Notes: generated from the letters alone by a model not told the origin. A DNA stretch of 33,881 nucleotides from Plantago elongata (GCA_036897095.1 JAYMSP010001284.1:1-33881), one strand, 5' to 3'; shown: positions 21,655 through 33,738, counted from the first letter of the stretch. Numbers and translations are program-made.

Positions 21655-21768
21655 TTAGTTCAGTTTCGTTTTATTAAGTTTAGTTCAGTTTAACTTGGCG
21701 TAGTTATAATTTATATCTTATTTCGATTCAATTCAACTTAATTAAGTTCAGTTCTATTTCGTTCAGTA
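21655..21768. repeat. Imperfect TTCAGTT-rich tract
   Basis: Many imperfect copies of ttcagtt / ttcaatt / ttaagtt within about 110 bp. A similar tract, same orientation, is at 23824-23899 on the other side of the ERF gene. Confidence 0.65.
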
Positions 21769-22428
21769 AATTTTAGTGAAAGAGAACGTAGTATTATATT
21801 ATAAAAAAGAAAAGTTAAACTACAACTGATATGGATTATGTACCAAGAAAATCTACTAGCTTATCTGTCCTAAAATTAAGTAATTGATCATCATCTTTCG
21901 GTTTATACTACATAGTCAATATTATCATTTATTGAGGTACTATATGTACTTAGATTATTATCTACTACCTAGTTAGTCAATTACTACCAATTAGCAATTA
22001 TTGAAAAAGATAATACTTAAAAAGTGTAAAATTGATATCTCCTTACAATCATAAAATCATACAATGGAACACATATAATCCTGGTTTGACTTAAGTGATT
22101 TGAAGTGTTAACTCATATAACTGTTACCTTTAATTTTTAGCATGGCAACATGAAACAATTTTAACTACTTTAGTATCTAGGATCTATAGGAAGTTGTCAA
22201 GTTTGATAGTAATTATCATATTAAAGCAAATCCCACCAATTAACTTATTATTCACTATTAACTTTTCTTCTTCTTTTTATGTACATGGTTTTTCCTTGGT
22301 GAGATTTATGTACAAGGAGTGATCAGAAAAGATACATGAAACTGAAGTACTACTAGTAAGCATGCAATTAATGGCTTTTTCCCTTTTGGCATAAAGCATT
22401 TTGCACTAGTATAACACTAAGCCAAATA

Positions 22429-23244
22429 TTAAAAACTACCATGGAGTGGGGAATCACTAAAAGTTGGTGGAACCACAACTGATGAAGAAACCTTAAACCT
22501 CTTACTTCTTGATCCCTCATTACTCCCAGTACTCATCACCTCAGGACTACTAATCCACCCTAAGGATGTTGGATCTCCGAATTCGTTTATATTGTAGACG
22601 TCGCTGGCCTCCGATCCATCTGATTCAAGCCCTAGGCGACGAAAGCTACCCCATTCGCTACCATAGTCCGACGTGATGCTAGAGTTCTCCAAAGAGGAAG
22701 CTGGTAATTGGTCGCTAACACGAGGCACAATAATGCTCGGTTGGACCGCCTTTTCAATCTTCTTCATGTCAATAGGAGCTTCTTGATTGTATTGATTGTA
22801 GCCCTTAAAGTGGAAAATACTAGCAAAAGTGAAGTGATCGCTTACTCGGCTCTTGGCCGCCTTGTTCTCCGAGTTCCTAGCCATGATGCTTTGCAAGTTC
22901 TTGCTCAACTTAGCTTTCAAAGACGAGAAACTAAGTGAATGCCTCGTATCGGATTCATTCCCGTTCGAATTGGATTGATTCGGATTGGAAAAATTCGTTC
23001 GTGCATTCTCCCCACGTAGGGCGCGTGCAGCCTCGTCGTAGGCCCGAGCAGCCTCTTCGGGCGTGTCATAGGTCCCCAACCATAGTCTTACTCGTTGAGA
23101 CGAGTCTTTGATCTCGGCCACCCACCGGCCTGAGGGCCTCTGCCTTACGCCCACGAATCTACGTGTAGTTGTCGATTTCAGGGGCGCAAGTTTGCTTGTG
23201 TTGGTTGAAGCAATGGTAGTTTTGGATGTGTCACATGCAGCCAT
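22429..23244 (-). CDS. AP2/ERF-family transcription factor (RAP2.11/ERN-like)
   Basis: Single-exon gene of 271 residues with one AP2 domain at about 29-86, so it belongs to the ERF subfamily rather than the AP2 or RAV groups. Key elements are [38 protein letters not shown] and [11 protein letters not shown]. The Ala and Asp at the ERF-versus-DREB discriminating positions (A43, D47) favour ERF-type binding to GCC-box-like DNA. Serine replaces the common tryptophan in the RPxG position; this [12 protein letters not shown] form is known in the RAP2.11/ERN clade. After the domain come [20 protein letters not shown], an Asn/Ser-rich stretch, and a short conserved-looking C-terminus, [13 protein letters not shown]. 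No EAR repression motif (DLNxxP or LxLxL) is seen. The start at 23244 follows from a TATA box about 100 bp upstream. The protein should be nuclear. Placing it within the ERF clade is inference from the domain alone. Confidence 0.93.
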   Translation of the reverse strand: MAACDTSKTTIASTNTSKLAPLKSTTTRRFVGVRQRPSGRWVAEIKDSSQRVRLWLGTYDTPEEAARAYDEAARALRGENARTNFSNPNQSNSNGNESDTRHSLSFSSLKAKLSKNLQSIMARNSENKAAKSRVSDHFTFASIFHFKGYNQYNQEAPIDMKKIEKAVQPSIIVPRVSDQLPASSLENSSITSDYGSEWGSFRRLGLESDGSEASDVYNINEFGDPTSLGWISSPEVMSTGSNEGSRSKRFKVSSSVVVPPTFSDSPLHGSF

Positions 23245-23346
23245 GAAAACAAGAGTTTATGTAAAAGTGAGGAGGTTGTTATGTTTAGGGTTTTTTATTT
23301 CGCATGTGAAACTCACATGGAAGAGAGATTGATCAAATGTGTTGCT

Positions 23347-23355
23347 CTATTTATA
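23347..23355 (-). promoter_or_regulatory. Probable TATA box of ERF gene
   Basis: TATAAATAG on the minus strand, about 103 nt upstream of the ATG, a normal plant spacing for a TATA box plus a ~70-nt leader. Confidence 0.7.
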
Positions 23356-23823
23356 TTAGGCTATTTGTAATAGGAGGGGTTAAATTACTTAATCGAGTGG
23401 AAATTCTATGCAATAATTTAGGTTTGTCCATATCTTGATTTGAAGCTATTATCTTATGAATAGTCTAGTTTTAAACTCTTTTTTCTTGGATTGATCTGCG
23501 AAGACGTAATTACTGAAAACTGTGATTAAAATAAGAATGTGATCATATAGTAGTACAAAGATGGTTCAATTTTAAAATTTTAATCAGTGGTAGTTGGCTA
23601 CCAACGGACATGCTAAACTGAAGATTAGAACTAACAACAGTGAAAAACATATCATAGGTCTTCAATAGGATACTTAACCAATTCTAACTAGATAAAGTCA
23701 ATCAATTACACCGCTCATCAAGTTCATCAATAACTTTGATCTTTATATACCAGTTAATTAGGTTTCTTTTAACAAGAATCGTAACGGTTAATAAAGCTCT
23801 TTTATTTTCGACTGAAAATTCTT

Positions 23824-23899
23824 TCAGTTCAGTTCAATTTTACTTAATTTATATTATACTTCAGTTCAGTTCAGTTCATTCAGCTCAATTCAGTTCAGT
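23824..23899. repeat. Imperfect TTCAGTT-rich tract
   Basis: Repeated ttcagttcagttcaa-type motif, about 580 bp upstream of the ERF ATG. Counterpart of the tract at 21655-21768. Confidence 0.75.
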
Positions 23900-26762
23900 A
23901 GATATCAATTGAATAAAACAAAGCCTAAGCTGAACTATGATATCATCAACTAAAACCGCTTAGTTAACAATTTAACAAAGATTAATTAAGTAGATGTGTT
24001 CAATCGAAGTTAAAACAACTCTTATTTGACAATTTGACGGAGATAAGTGTGTGATCAAACGACTTATTATGAACTCATTCCAAATACATAGTATAATCAA
24101 GCTCCTCACATATTTTAAACAATAGGAAGGGTGATTTAAACTTTCAAATAGAGATGAATCGTCTTATCAACTTACCAACTCAACTACATTTAACCTCCTC
24201 ACATATTAATTGAGCTACATAATCAAATGTCAAGTAGCTCATTTATTACCCGCTAACTTATAAGCTAGTTTAATAAACATGTAATCCATCGAACATATGA
24301 CTTGGTTGAAAAGTATTTTCGACGAATATTACTACTTCCTTGTGACACTTGACAAGTTCATCAAGTTGTTAAGTAATTAACAATGCCAATTATAGTTAAC
24401 CCAGCCGAGTTTCTTGAGCAAATGCATGGCTTGATAAAGAACAAGTTTAACATCTTAAGAACTAGTTAAAAGCTAGATCAGTGACAAAACATGAAGCTTA
24501 TTTTAGTGATGTAATTGATTAAGAGCGGTTTTGGAACGTTAATTTTGCATTATAGTAATTAAGTATTTAAATAAGAATATAAAAATGGTTTTAGTGGGGT
24601 TTCCATGTGGATTTTTGCAATTGGAGATGGAATGATTTGTGGGCTCAATAGACACGTAGTCTGTCTTTTGTGGTGTCTGTTTCTCTTTGATCAACTTGCT
24701 CTTATCGTTAATTAATTGCAGATTGTAATGATTAAAAACGAATTGAATGATTAAAAGATACTTATTAGTTTTAATCAAGTAATGAAAGAGGTTTTTTGTC
24801 CAATTTGTTCAACTATATTGCCTTAGGACTATGACTAGGATCACTCAAATCAAAACCCAACCTTGGATTCCTTACAATCCATTCATCTCTAACTGAAACA
24901 GGACATATTTGTTGTCTATATATTACTAATTATGATAAGACAAGTAATCAAGTTTAAACCGAAAACTAATCAATCGGATTAAGGCCGCCTTTAGCCGAAT
25001 TAAGTTAATCAGACTTAGATTGAATTAACCTGAGGAAAACAATGGGGGAGTGAATTGGTGAGGCGCATATACGCTTCTGTCACATTGGTTGAAATGATAT
25101 TGGTGCATTTCAGCGGGGATATATGGAGTCGTATCACAAGTACAAATTTATTCGGATTTAACATACTTTGTAGTGTTTATGTTAATAAATTTGATGATAT
25201 TGTATGTATTAATTATTATGAGAGTGGACAATATCATACTAAGAGCTCAAATATTATATAATCATATTAAATTTACTAGTTTTAGGGTCCGAGTAGTAGC
25301 CTCCGGGTCTAGAACTTTTATTAGGGTGATGTTAAGGAATTTGTTAGGATGAGATCCATATTGTACTCATTGAGAACACTGATATTAGTAGTTGGCAATA
25401 TCATACTAAGAGCTCGAAGTCTCGAACATTGTGTACTCTGTGTAATCCAACAATTTGCGGTGTCTGTAGGAACCAATGGATTTGCCAATGAACGCCACTA
25501 TTCCTCTAACAAATGAAGGATGTAAAATTACAATTTGCAGACGGTTGAGCATATCCTAAAACAATTTGAATAGTCAATATCAACTTTAAACTTTGACAAT
25601 CGAAGATGAACCCGTCAATTGCAGATCATGAAGATCATAGAAGTAGAGGCTAGCTTGGACGTGTGACCATAACAGCATCATTTTCGTCGTCCATACAATT
25701 ACCCGTACCCCACACGATCCAAACAACTTTGTCCATAAACTGGTGTAAGTTTGCTCGCTTGAGCTTTCTCAGCTCCGATAATACCATAGCTAGCTTGCCT
25801 TTTAATAGAGATGTTGACTTGGTAACTGTTGGAAATCTTCAAATCAAGAATTAAATTCAGCTTGTGTTTGGAACTACCTAGAACTTTAGGCTTGATGATA
25901 GCCTAATAATTCCAACAACTTTGGCAAAAAATTACCATCTGCTTTATTAGAGGGGACATAATAGCTAGTCTGATACTACCACATACCACTATCTATGAGA
26001 AATTTGCCTCATTGTGATTCATAAATTTTACGACTTAAAAAAGAAAAAGACATTAAAATTACTCAAAGAAGATACGCATACTTATTTGAATTATGATTCT
26101 TAATTTGTACTTTATCATCGAATAAAAATCCCTTTGCAATTTGCATAATTTATCGAGTGTTGTTTAAATGCTGACACTTAGTACGAAAATGTACACGCAT
26201 ATATGGATATGGTGAAATTGGAGAGCCATCATAAGTTCAGAAAGTAACTGTTCAGCCTGCATTTTGTTAATATCCCATTGGATTTTCTTGTATTTATTCA
26301 CACTAAAATCTAAGTTTTGCCACAGTTAACTATTTCAAGCGGCTGCCCAAGTTAATTTTCACTATTTTGGATTTGCTCGTAAAAACTACTACTACTATTT
26401 TACAACCTACTGTAGGAAGTAAATAGTTATAAGTTAAAAAAATATTGTCTCCGGTCCATTATCTAGTATTAAGAAAAAATAATAGAATAATTATTTGTTC
26501 GAAGTATTATGTTGGTAAAATTGTAAGTGGATTATGAAGCAAAAAAGAAATTGAATAAAATGATGATGGAGCAGAAAAGAGATATAATAAAAAAATTAAT
26601 TAGTGGGATAAAAACTTTTCATTCGTGAATTAGAAAGTTTCTACCATAACTCTAAATAACTCTAAAGAAAATGTTAGAAAATTTTGTAAAGATCCGAGAG
26701 AGGGAGTATAGTATATTAAAACAAAATAAGCTAGCTTATTATGTTTTCATAAGCAAAGTTAT
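23900..26762. other. Intergenic AT-rich DNA
   Basis: No coding region supported. Small open frames (24539-24778, 25055-25261, 25663-25854) show no domain or splice context. Between 25220 and 25470 there is LTR-like debris. Otherwise nothing named. Confidence 0.45.
25220..25470 (+). mobile_element. Possible degenerate LTR fragment
   Basis: The 20-mer caatatcatactaagagctc occurs at about 25229 and 25396. It is followed near 25450 by aatttgcggtgtctgtagga, which resembles a decayed primer-binding region of plant Gypsy elements. No gag or pol is seen. Weak. Confidence 0.25.
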
Positions 26763-26779
26763 TATACCAGTTAACTTAT

Positions 26780-26907
26780 GGTAAGAGGTTTAATTTGGGA
26801 GTTTGAAGTGAACCAAGTTTTTATTTTTTTAAACAATAAAGGTGACTCGAACCCCGACCTATTAATTGAAGGGGAAGGTTTTATCAACTGAGCCGCACTT
26901 CATTATC
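26780..26907 (-). mobile_element. tRNA-like SINE between 17-bp repeats
   Basis: The tRNA-like head (minus strand: ctcagttgataaaacc for the A box, cggggttcgagtcacc for the B box) lies at about 26838-26900, followed by an A-rich tail. The interval is bounded by tataccagttaRcttat at 26763-26779 and 26908-26924 (16/17 identical), which would make the insert 128 bp with an extended tail. Confidence 0.7.
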
Positions 26908-26977
26908 TATACCAGTTAGCTTATAATCCACCTGATTTTGTGTAATAAACTTATTTTGAAAATAAATATAGGGAACT

Positions 26978-27066
26978 AAGTTTTTTTATCAAACGGCTAA
27001 AGTTGACTCGAACTCCCAATTTATTAGTTGGAGGGGAAAATGACTTTACTAACTGAACTCCACTGA
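26978..27066 (-). mobile_element. tRNA-like SINE, second of an adjacent pair
   Basis: Same family and orientation as the copy about 150 bp upstream. Minus strand: gttcagttagtaaagtc, then gggagttcgagtcaac and a T-run marking the tail. Both copies are preceded on the plus strand by a gaaccaag / gaactaag-T tract, so they share tail sequence or derive from a local duplication. Confidence 0.7.
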
Positions 27067-27739
27067 AATTTATGGAATTAATAATCTAGCTAATTAATAT
27101 GTTACTACATCCAGGCTTCTAAATTCTTTCTCGGAGGTTGCAACTGATCTCCGTCGAAGGATTCCTACTAAACATAATCAATTACCAACGAAGAACTAAA
27201 TTTATATCAACTGAGCAGATATTATGAGATAGTTTTTCAAACAAAGCCTATGCAATTGAGAAATTTCTTAGCCTTTTCAAAATGAATTTTCACCTGTGAA
27301 AAGTTGATAAAAATATTGTACATTATGAAATTTATATGAAAATTATAAAGAATTATTGATGATTGTTAATTATGTGGCCAAGTTAAATCTAAAAGAGCCA
27401 ACAAGAACAAAACAAAATGAAAAACTGCAATACGAAGGCACATCAAAATACTATAAAGCATAAATCATTAATAAATTCCAGTTTCCCAATATATTATATG
27501 GTTGCACGGGAGGGTGACGAAAGTCTAGTAAGCTATATAATATTAATATAATTTTATTTGTATTAATCTTTAAGTTTCGGATTACTTTAATAAAACACAT
27601 AATTAAATAAAGTGCCTTAAAAATAGACCAAAGAATAATGTTTTATATGTTATTATGTATATGTAAAATATACCAATGATTTTTAACAATACCGTTAATA
27701 TTTACTTGTGGACATTAAATAAAAAAATATACTTTTAGC

Positions 27740-27935
27740 ACAAAGTCTCATGAGAAACGGTCTTTATATAAAATGGACTATATTATCAACAAAAATACCT
27801 ATATTATTAATTAAAATATTCATATTGAAATAAGTCTTATTGTAATATAAAAAAATCTCAAATATCAAAAATATAAATAATTTTATTAATAATATAAATA
27901 TTTGAATAATCCGTCTCTACATAGAAATATTCCCG
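27740..27935. mobile_element. Possible degraded MITE
   Basis: Starts with aaagtctcatgagaaacggt and ends near atccgtctctacatagaaat, resembling a common plant MITE family with gagacggtctca-like ends. Inverted repeats are imperfect. Confidence 0.3.
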
Positions 27936-28249
27936 ACTTTCTCTCCTTTTAATTCCTCACATTACTTAAAAAACCCAATCATAATTGAAAGCAAACTGGA
28001 TATTTTGATCATCATATCTCATCATAATAGCCACCACACAATTTGTTCTAATAAGTTATTCTGAAGCCATTAGCATAAAACCAAAATCAACTTTTCTTGT
28101 TTCAGCTTATAAGATTACTGATACACGTCTAAGTACTTTTCATTTAATTAACATTTTTGCTTTTTAAATGTTCTCTACCTTATTTATTCTTTTCCGGGTC
28201 ACTCCTAAAGACGAATGGTGTTATGACTTTTATTTAGGTATTATTTATT

Positions 28250-28375
28250 ATATCGCTGGAGTGGTCATCTCTCCACTCAAAATGAATATTTTATATATAA
28301 AAAATTCAATTTTCAATTGAAAATATACCATTTAAATTCTATACAAATCAAGTCCCTTAAATAGATTAGGAATTA
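28250..28375 (+). repeat. Dispersed ~110-bp repeat, forward copy
   Basis: Matches 10538-10638 in order: tatcgctggagtggtcat, aaaatgaatattttat, ttcaattttcaattgaaaat, aaattctatacaaatcaagt, ccctta. Confidence 0.75.
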
Positions 28376-29764
28376 ATAGTTGCGCACTGGATAAATTACG
28401 TACTCCATTCTCATAATTAACTTGAAATCAACCCTCCTTTGCCTTTCTTATTCTTGGTGATGTCAAATTGTCAATTGTCAAGTTCAGCATTAAACTGAGC
28501 CCAAACGATTAGCAAGATAAGAGGCCCTTACAAACAAAGTATAAAAGCCCAACTCTGATAAGGATGAATACAAAAGCCCATTCTTTAATTGGAAAGCCCA
28601 ACTCTAAAATACTTTCCAATTATGATTCGTGTGTGTGTATACTACAAATAGTTCTACAAATCCCGCGAGTACAAATTGAGTTGGCATGTATTTTTTCACA
28701 CAATTAATAATATCTCAAAATTATTTTTAACCAAAATACTTATTTGAACTCCATATTTTCCTTTAAAACTAGCAAAGCCAAATTATTTCACATTAATTTT
28801 CATATTCAAACGTAAATGTATAATTTGATCTGAGACAGAGAAGAACAATAATATATCTTTTTTATTTTATTCATTATTTTATATTAAAATTTGTATTCGG
28901 ATTTGCAGTATTTGATACGGAATGGATGATGTATATCTTTAAGAGGATTAGAGAGGAACATAAAGTGCTGAGCAGAACAATGCAATTGATCCACCCACCC
29001 ATATTTGGCAAACAATAACGTTTTCCACTGTCACAGAATTTATGAATGTCACGGAACAAAAGTGTGTGTCTGGAAATATCAAATGACGAAATAAAGCAAA
29101 TTACAAGAATCTGTCACACACACTTTCACTGAAAACGAATCCAAAAGAACCCCACCTTTTTTCTTACATTTAAGAAGATTTTTCTAGCCGCCAGCTATCT
29201 ATCCATGGTAATTGGTAGACCCACCACATCAAAATTCAATTTAAATTCGAAAAATTTAACTCGAATTATATATCAAATAAATAGTTCTATACCAAGTAGT
29301 CCCTTGCATAATCAACAAAATAATCAAGAAGAAGAAGTAGAAGACTTTGAGTCCACCTAAAGATTCCATTCTATTTTCAGATTTGTACAAAACTCAATCA
29401 ATCACTATTCTCTTCTCTAGTTTTTTCTGTTGGTACTATACTTGTAGATTTTATTGTGAGTCATCATCATCATTCATTTGGCCTCTACTTGCTGTTTCTA
29501 GTTATGTTGTTGTTGTCTCATGATCATTTCTTTCCACTCTTTTGCTTCAATTCTCCCCCAATTTCTTCGCAATGGGATTTTGTTCCTTTTCTTGATCTGG
29601 GATTCATTCTTTTTTAATCACAGATAAGAAAAATGGAATCTTGATCTGGGATTTTTCTGTTTTTTTTTTCTTTTCTTTTTCTAGTGTTGTTTTAGTCTTG
29701 TTTCAATTTCGTTAGTGCTATTGGATTCAAGAAGTTGGACTGGTAGTTCAGTAGTTGTATTGAT

Positions 29765-31743
29765 ATGTTGGGGTCAGGGATGAATCTCATAACGACGATT
29801 ATCGGGTTTGGGATGAGTGCAACTTTCATTGTGTTTGTGTGCACCAGACTCATTTGTGGCAGGCTCAGGAGGTTTGAGGACCGCCAGATGTTCGAGATCG
29901 ATACACGCATTGACCTTGACTTGGTGTGTATGTTTCATCCAGATATAGTTATTCTGTGCTTATATCTTTAGCTCATTTTGGTGGTGGTGTTTTATATAGC
30001 CAGTGAATACTAGTTATTCCAATATGCTAGCTTAGCTGTTGTTTTATGGTTTATGGATGCTGACTTGATTGATTATTGTGTAGAATGGTATTCACTATTC
30101 AGGCTCTTGTTATGTTATTTACATATTGTACTTCTATTCTATCGGCCAGTTGGTGTCGTAGTATAGTGTAGATACACCAAAGCACAGATTAATAAATAGC
30201 TAGTCAGCAGCTTATAAATGCATCTTTTGGTTCTAGATGAGGTTGTTTCGAGCACTAGAAGGGGTAAGGTTTTTTTTTTCCTTGTTTTTTTAAACGGTAA
30301 AGGGTGACTCGAACCCCGACCTATTGGTTGGAGGTGAAACGTCTTACCAACTGAACTTCGTTGTCCTAGAAGGGGTAAGGTGAATGTAGCAGAGATGAGG
30401 ATGCTTTCGTCGATGTGTTTATTGTTAGTGGGCTAATGTGAGAAACATTGAGTCATGCTTGTAGCACCTATATACCTTTGTTTGGCCATGTGCGCCATAT
30501 TGCAGTGGTTGTCGAGCGGATTTGATGGACTTGGTTCTTTTCACAAGAACTTGAGGATGAAGTAAAATGATTTGGTTTGAAGTCATAAGTAATTAAGGAT
30601 TTGAAGGCTAATAGATTAAATGAAGATTTATTGCTTGGGGGGAGCCTTTTCGGGAGATCAACAAGAGTTTCTGACCCTAGGTTATTATAATCGTTTTTTT
30701 TGGCTCATGAAGCCACCTCAAGTAAATGAGGTAAAAGCTCAGCTGTAACTATTTTAGGCTAATATCAAGAAATCTTGATGAACAGGTTGCCTTTAGAGCC
30801 AATGGTAATGTAATGATGATCTAGGATCATATTCATATCTCGCTGTGCATTGTCAAATTAACGAGATGCTTTATGCTCGTGTACATACTAAGTTTACTGA
30901 TGTATCTATCTTGTTCTCACTTAAGTGCAAAAGAATAGACACTGTTTCATCACTTATTTTACTCTTAGAAGCAAAATTTTGTGTGTGCTCTCATGTGAAA
31001 CTTCATGTTCTTGGACCAATAACATCATCAGTTCAAGTCCTCATTGCTATATATTTACAATGAGGTACTAAACTGTGTTTTTGGTTCTTCTTATCAGCCA
31101 GAACACCGGATAAATGGCCTTGAACCTGTTGTAGTGGCTGCAATTCCAACGATGAAGTTCAGCCGTGAAGCATTCAGCGCTCTGGATGATGCCCAGTGAG
31201 TTACATCATGATCATATTGGATGCATCTCTATTTACTTTCGTATAGTTTCATATGTTCGTTTCGTATAGACATAAATTAGAATTATTTGAAGAAATAGTC
31301 ACATAGGTTGGTAGTTTATAAGAATAGGTTCCTTCTGAAGAGACATTACTCTGAAATACATTGTAATGTTTAGAAGTTGATATGCATTTCCTTGAACTTG
31401 CAGATGTAGTATATGTTTAGCAGAGTATCAAGAAAAGGAAGTGCTCAGAATTATGCCGAAATGTGGGCATAGTTTTCATTTAACTTGCATCGACACGTGG
31501 CTCTCTAAGCAATCTACTTGTCCAGTCTGCCGCCTTTCAGTGCAACAGGAATTAGTTGAAACTAAACATACATTAACTGCAGCACAATCAATGGATGGTT
31601 CTGAGATTACGGCCGAGCATTCTCAGCAGTGGCTGCTCCCTATGCGAGCAGAAGCTAGCGAAAGCAACCAAAGGCATGCAGATTCAGTTGCAATTGAGCT
31701 CGAGTCAGGCATCTCAAGAGAAGCAACATTGAGGTCATCATAG
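29765..31743 (+). CDS. RING-H2 E3 ubiquitin ligase with N-terminal membrane segment (ATL-like)
   Basis: Three exons, 29765-29923, 31098-31195 and 31404-31743, give 198 residues. Donors are TTG|GTGTGT and CCCA|GTGAGT, acceptors CTTATCAG|CC and CTTGCAG|A; the codon CAA (Q86) is split across intron 2. A hydrophobic segment lies at about 7-31 ([20 protein letters not shown]). The linker has the conserved [18 protein letters not shown]. The RING-H2 domain is complete: C87, C90, C106, H108, H111, C114, C125 and C128, with W118 in the position used to contact E2 enzymes. It should act as a membrane-bound ubiquitin ligase recruiting an E2; the substrate is unknown. The C-terminal tail is Ser/Glu-rich and not conserved by eye. 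The classic ATL GLD motif is not obvious, so it belongs to an ATL-related group rather than a named ATL. A SINE sits in intron 1. Confidence 0.93.
30271..30365 (-). mobile_element. Short tRNA-derived SINE in RING gene intron 1
   Basis: Perfect 16-bp target duplication ctagaaggggtaaggt at 30255-30270 and 30366-30381. The 95-bp insert on the minus strand reads aagttcagttggtaagacg (A box), cggggttcgagtcacc (B box), then ctttaccgtttaaaaaaa. It is the best preserved member of the family in the window, which suggests a fairly recent insertion. Confidence 0.95.
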
Positions 31744-33633
31744 TAGAAATGAATTTACAGACTTATCCCTTCCAGTTGCGTATATAAACATTTGAGATGT
31801 TTACGCAATCAAGAATTCACAGCAGGGTTTGTATATATGTTTTCCTTGTATGATTCATATTGATTTGTTTATTTCCGATGCAAAATCCTTGAAGGGCTTG
31901 TACGTATGATGTGGGACATCATTCGTATCTGCACAGGAAGTCAGGAATGCCAGATCCATTGCAGTAATCATCTTCGTTCTTACAATGTACACCAGTTATT
32001 CCACATTTTTGTTATATATATTCAGATTGTTGTGACTTGTCCAAGATACTATAGAAGGCTGAGATCTGAGAATCTACAGATTTTTTCTACACTTTGGACT
32101 CAATTTGGATCTTCTTTTGATTCAGTGAAGAGTATTTTGATTGACATGAACCAGTGTTTTAAAAGGTTCCTTTTTCTAAATTCATTTGAACCCAACCTAA
32201 CCAATAAAGGAAGCGGCTTACTAACAATGTTGCAATTCATTGTGAAACTCAAGTTACATTCTGAATATATCGAACTCAATTTGTTTATGAGAGTATGTTC
32301 CAAGTGTGTTCCAATTTTGATTCACGAAGTCTTCAAAGCTAATCTTTCTAACAGTTCAACTCGAAATCAGTTGCGATAAAACCAGTTTACCCTAAACTAC
32401 ACATATGCCAATACGAAAATAGCAATCCTCAAACCTAGAGGCATAGGTACGATGGTGAGATAAATGTGGCGATGTTCAAGTGAGTATGCTTGTACAAGAA
32501 AAATTAGGATGCAAGAAAGATACAACCTCCATTACACGAAACTTAATACATTTGACATATACTATCCGATTGAGCTTCTAAGTGTTGATATTTATAGATG
32601 ATCTTAAGAGTCGTTCGTATACTATCGGTTTGAGCTTCTCAGAAATCAATCCGTTGATATCTCGAAATAAGTACTCAGAAGTCACTATCTCGTTTTTCAG
32701 AGAGAGCTTTCTGGGATCGACTTTTCAGTCGGTGTAATTAATACATTGTACTATATATTTTGTCATGTAGTCTCAACGGAAATATGTTCCTTCAGAAAGC
32801 ATGCATGATCCTTGTCTCAGAGTGACATCACTTTCAGAGAGGTGTAATATGCAAAGTCATTATACGAGACTTTCTGAATGTGTCTTTTCAGAAGAGACTA
32901 ATCCCTTGAGTCTTCATTAAACTTGCGCAATCTTCAAATCTTCAATTAAACTCCATTGCTAGGATTCTTCTTCACGGGCATCTTCGAAACATAAAAATTA
33001 CATTCAAAGACCTAAACATTCCTATACAAGTTTAACTAGACTAACATACTAAGTGATTTCCTCTTTATAATGTTCAAGTGAACCGAGAATATTGGTCACA
33101 TTTATGTACTAAAGATAAGTTACATAGTGATTGATCAAAATACTAAAATATATTCCTAATATTGTTGAAGCCTGAATGCTTATTCAGTTCGAAAGCCATT
33201 GAACACCCCATCATTTACCGAAGTTTGAATGGCATCCCCCAATACTTAGTTCTATTATCTTAACTTTGTAGCATTCATTGTGTTTTCATTGATCGATCAA
33301 ATTCTCAATCTCACAAATGTCTTCTTGAAAATATGTATAACTCAAAGTCTCAAACCACTTAAGTATACGTCAAGAGAATTTTACAATGTCAAAAGTAATT
33401 TGCTACAGGGCCATATATTAGTACATTTTAAGTATACGTCAAGAGAATTTTACAATGTCAAAAGTAATTTGCTAAAGGGCCATATATTAGTACATTTTAC
33501 GTTAAGATTACATTCAAATTTTATGTGATAGTACATTTTCAAGGCTCTTATAATCAATCAGGCATATACGTAACATCTCATATTCCGATTTTGATGCACT
33601 TGAAATTTATATTGGTCAATCCTACATATACGT
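31744..33633. other. 3' flank of RING gene and intergenic
   Basis: The first few hundred bases should be the 3'UTR. The open frame 31906-32379 has no recognisable domain and reads like UTR and flank. A 21-bp imperfect repeat (actatcSgWttgagcttct) occurs at 32561 and 32621. A 69-bp tandem duplication lies at 33361-33498. Confidence 0.45.
33361..33498. repeat. 69-bp tandem duplication, two copies
   Basis: Copies at 33361-33429 and 33430-33498 both start aagtatacgtcaagagaatt and end tatattagtacatttt. They differ at very few positions (for example gctac/gctaa). Confidence 0.92.
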
Positions 33634-33738
33634 AAAACCTCTTAACTAAATAAATTATTATTAATTTATCGATTATATAATATTTTATTAAATGAATAAT
33701 ATATAATGGTCCCAACATTATTATTATATAGAGGTTTT
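33634..33738. mobile_element. Small AT-rich MITE
   Basis: About 105 bp with the terminal inverted repeats AAAACCTCT / AGAGGTTTT and an internal ggtcccaacattattat that recurs in a common plant MITE group. Target duplication not resolved. Confidence 0.6.

Larger units (their letters stand above)
20942..22428. other. Intergenic, 3' side of ERF gene
   Basis: No supported gene. A tRNA-like SINE remnant lies near 21512-21582 and a CAGTT-rich tract at 21655-21768. The rest is AT-rich. Confidence 0.45.
27067..29764. other. Intergenic, upstream of RING gene
   Basis: Very AT-rich. It holds a dispersed repeat copy at 28250-28375 and a MITE-like stretch at 27740-27935. From about 29100 to 29764 composition shifts towards T-rich plant 5' leader DNA; the RING gene's promoter and 5'UTR should be here, but no TATA box stands out. 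Confidence 0.45.

Noticed and set aside
30280..30352. Possible tRNA gene on the minus strand
   Set aside because: It has A- and B-box-like sequences but no acceptor stem or proper anticodon arm, and perfect target duplications show it is a SINE.
31906..32379. 157-residue open frame after the RING gene
   Set aside because: No domain, no start or splice context, composition of UTR/flank DNA.
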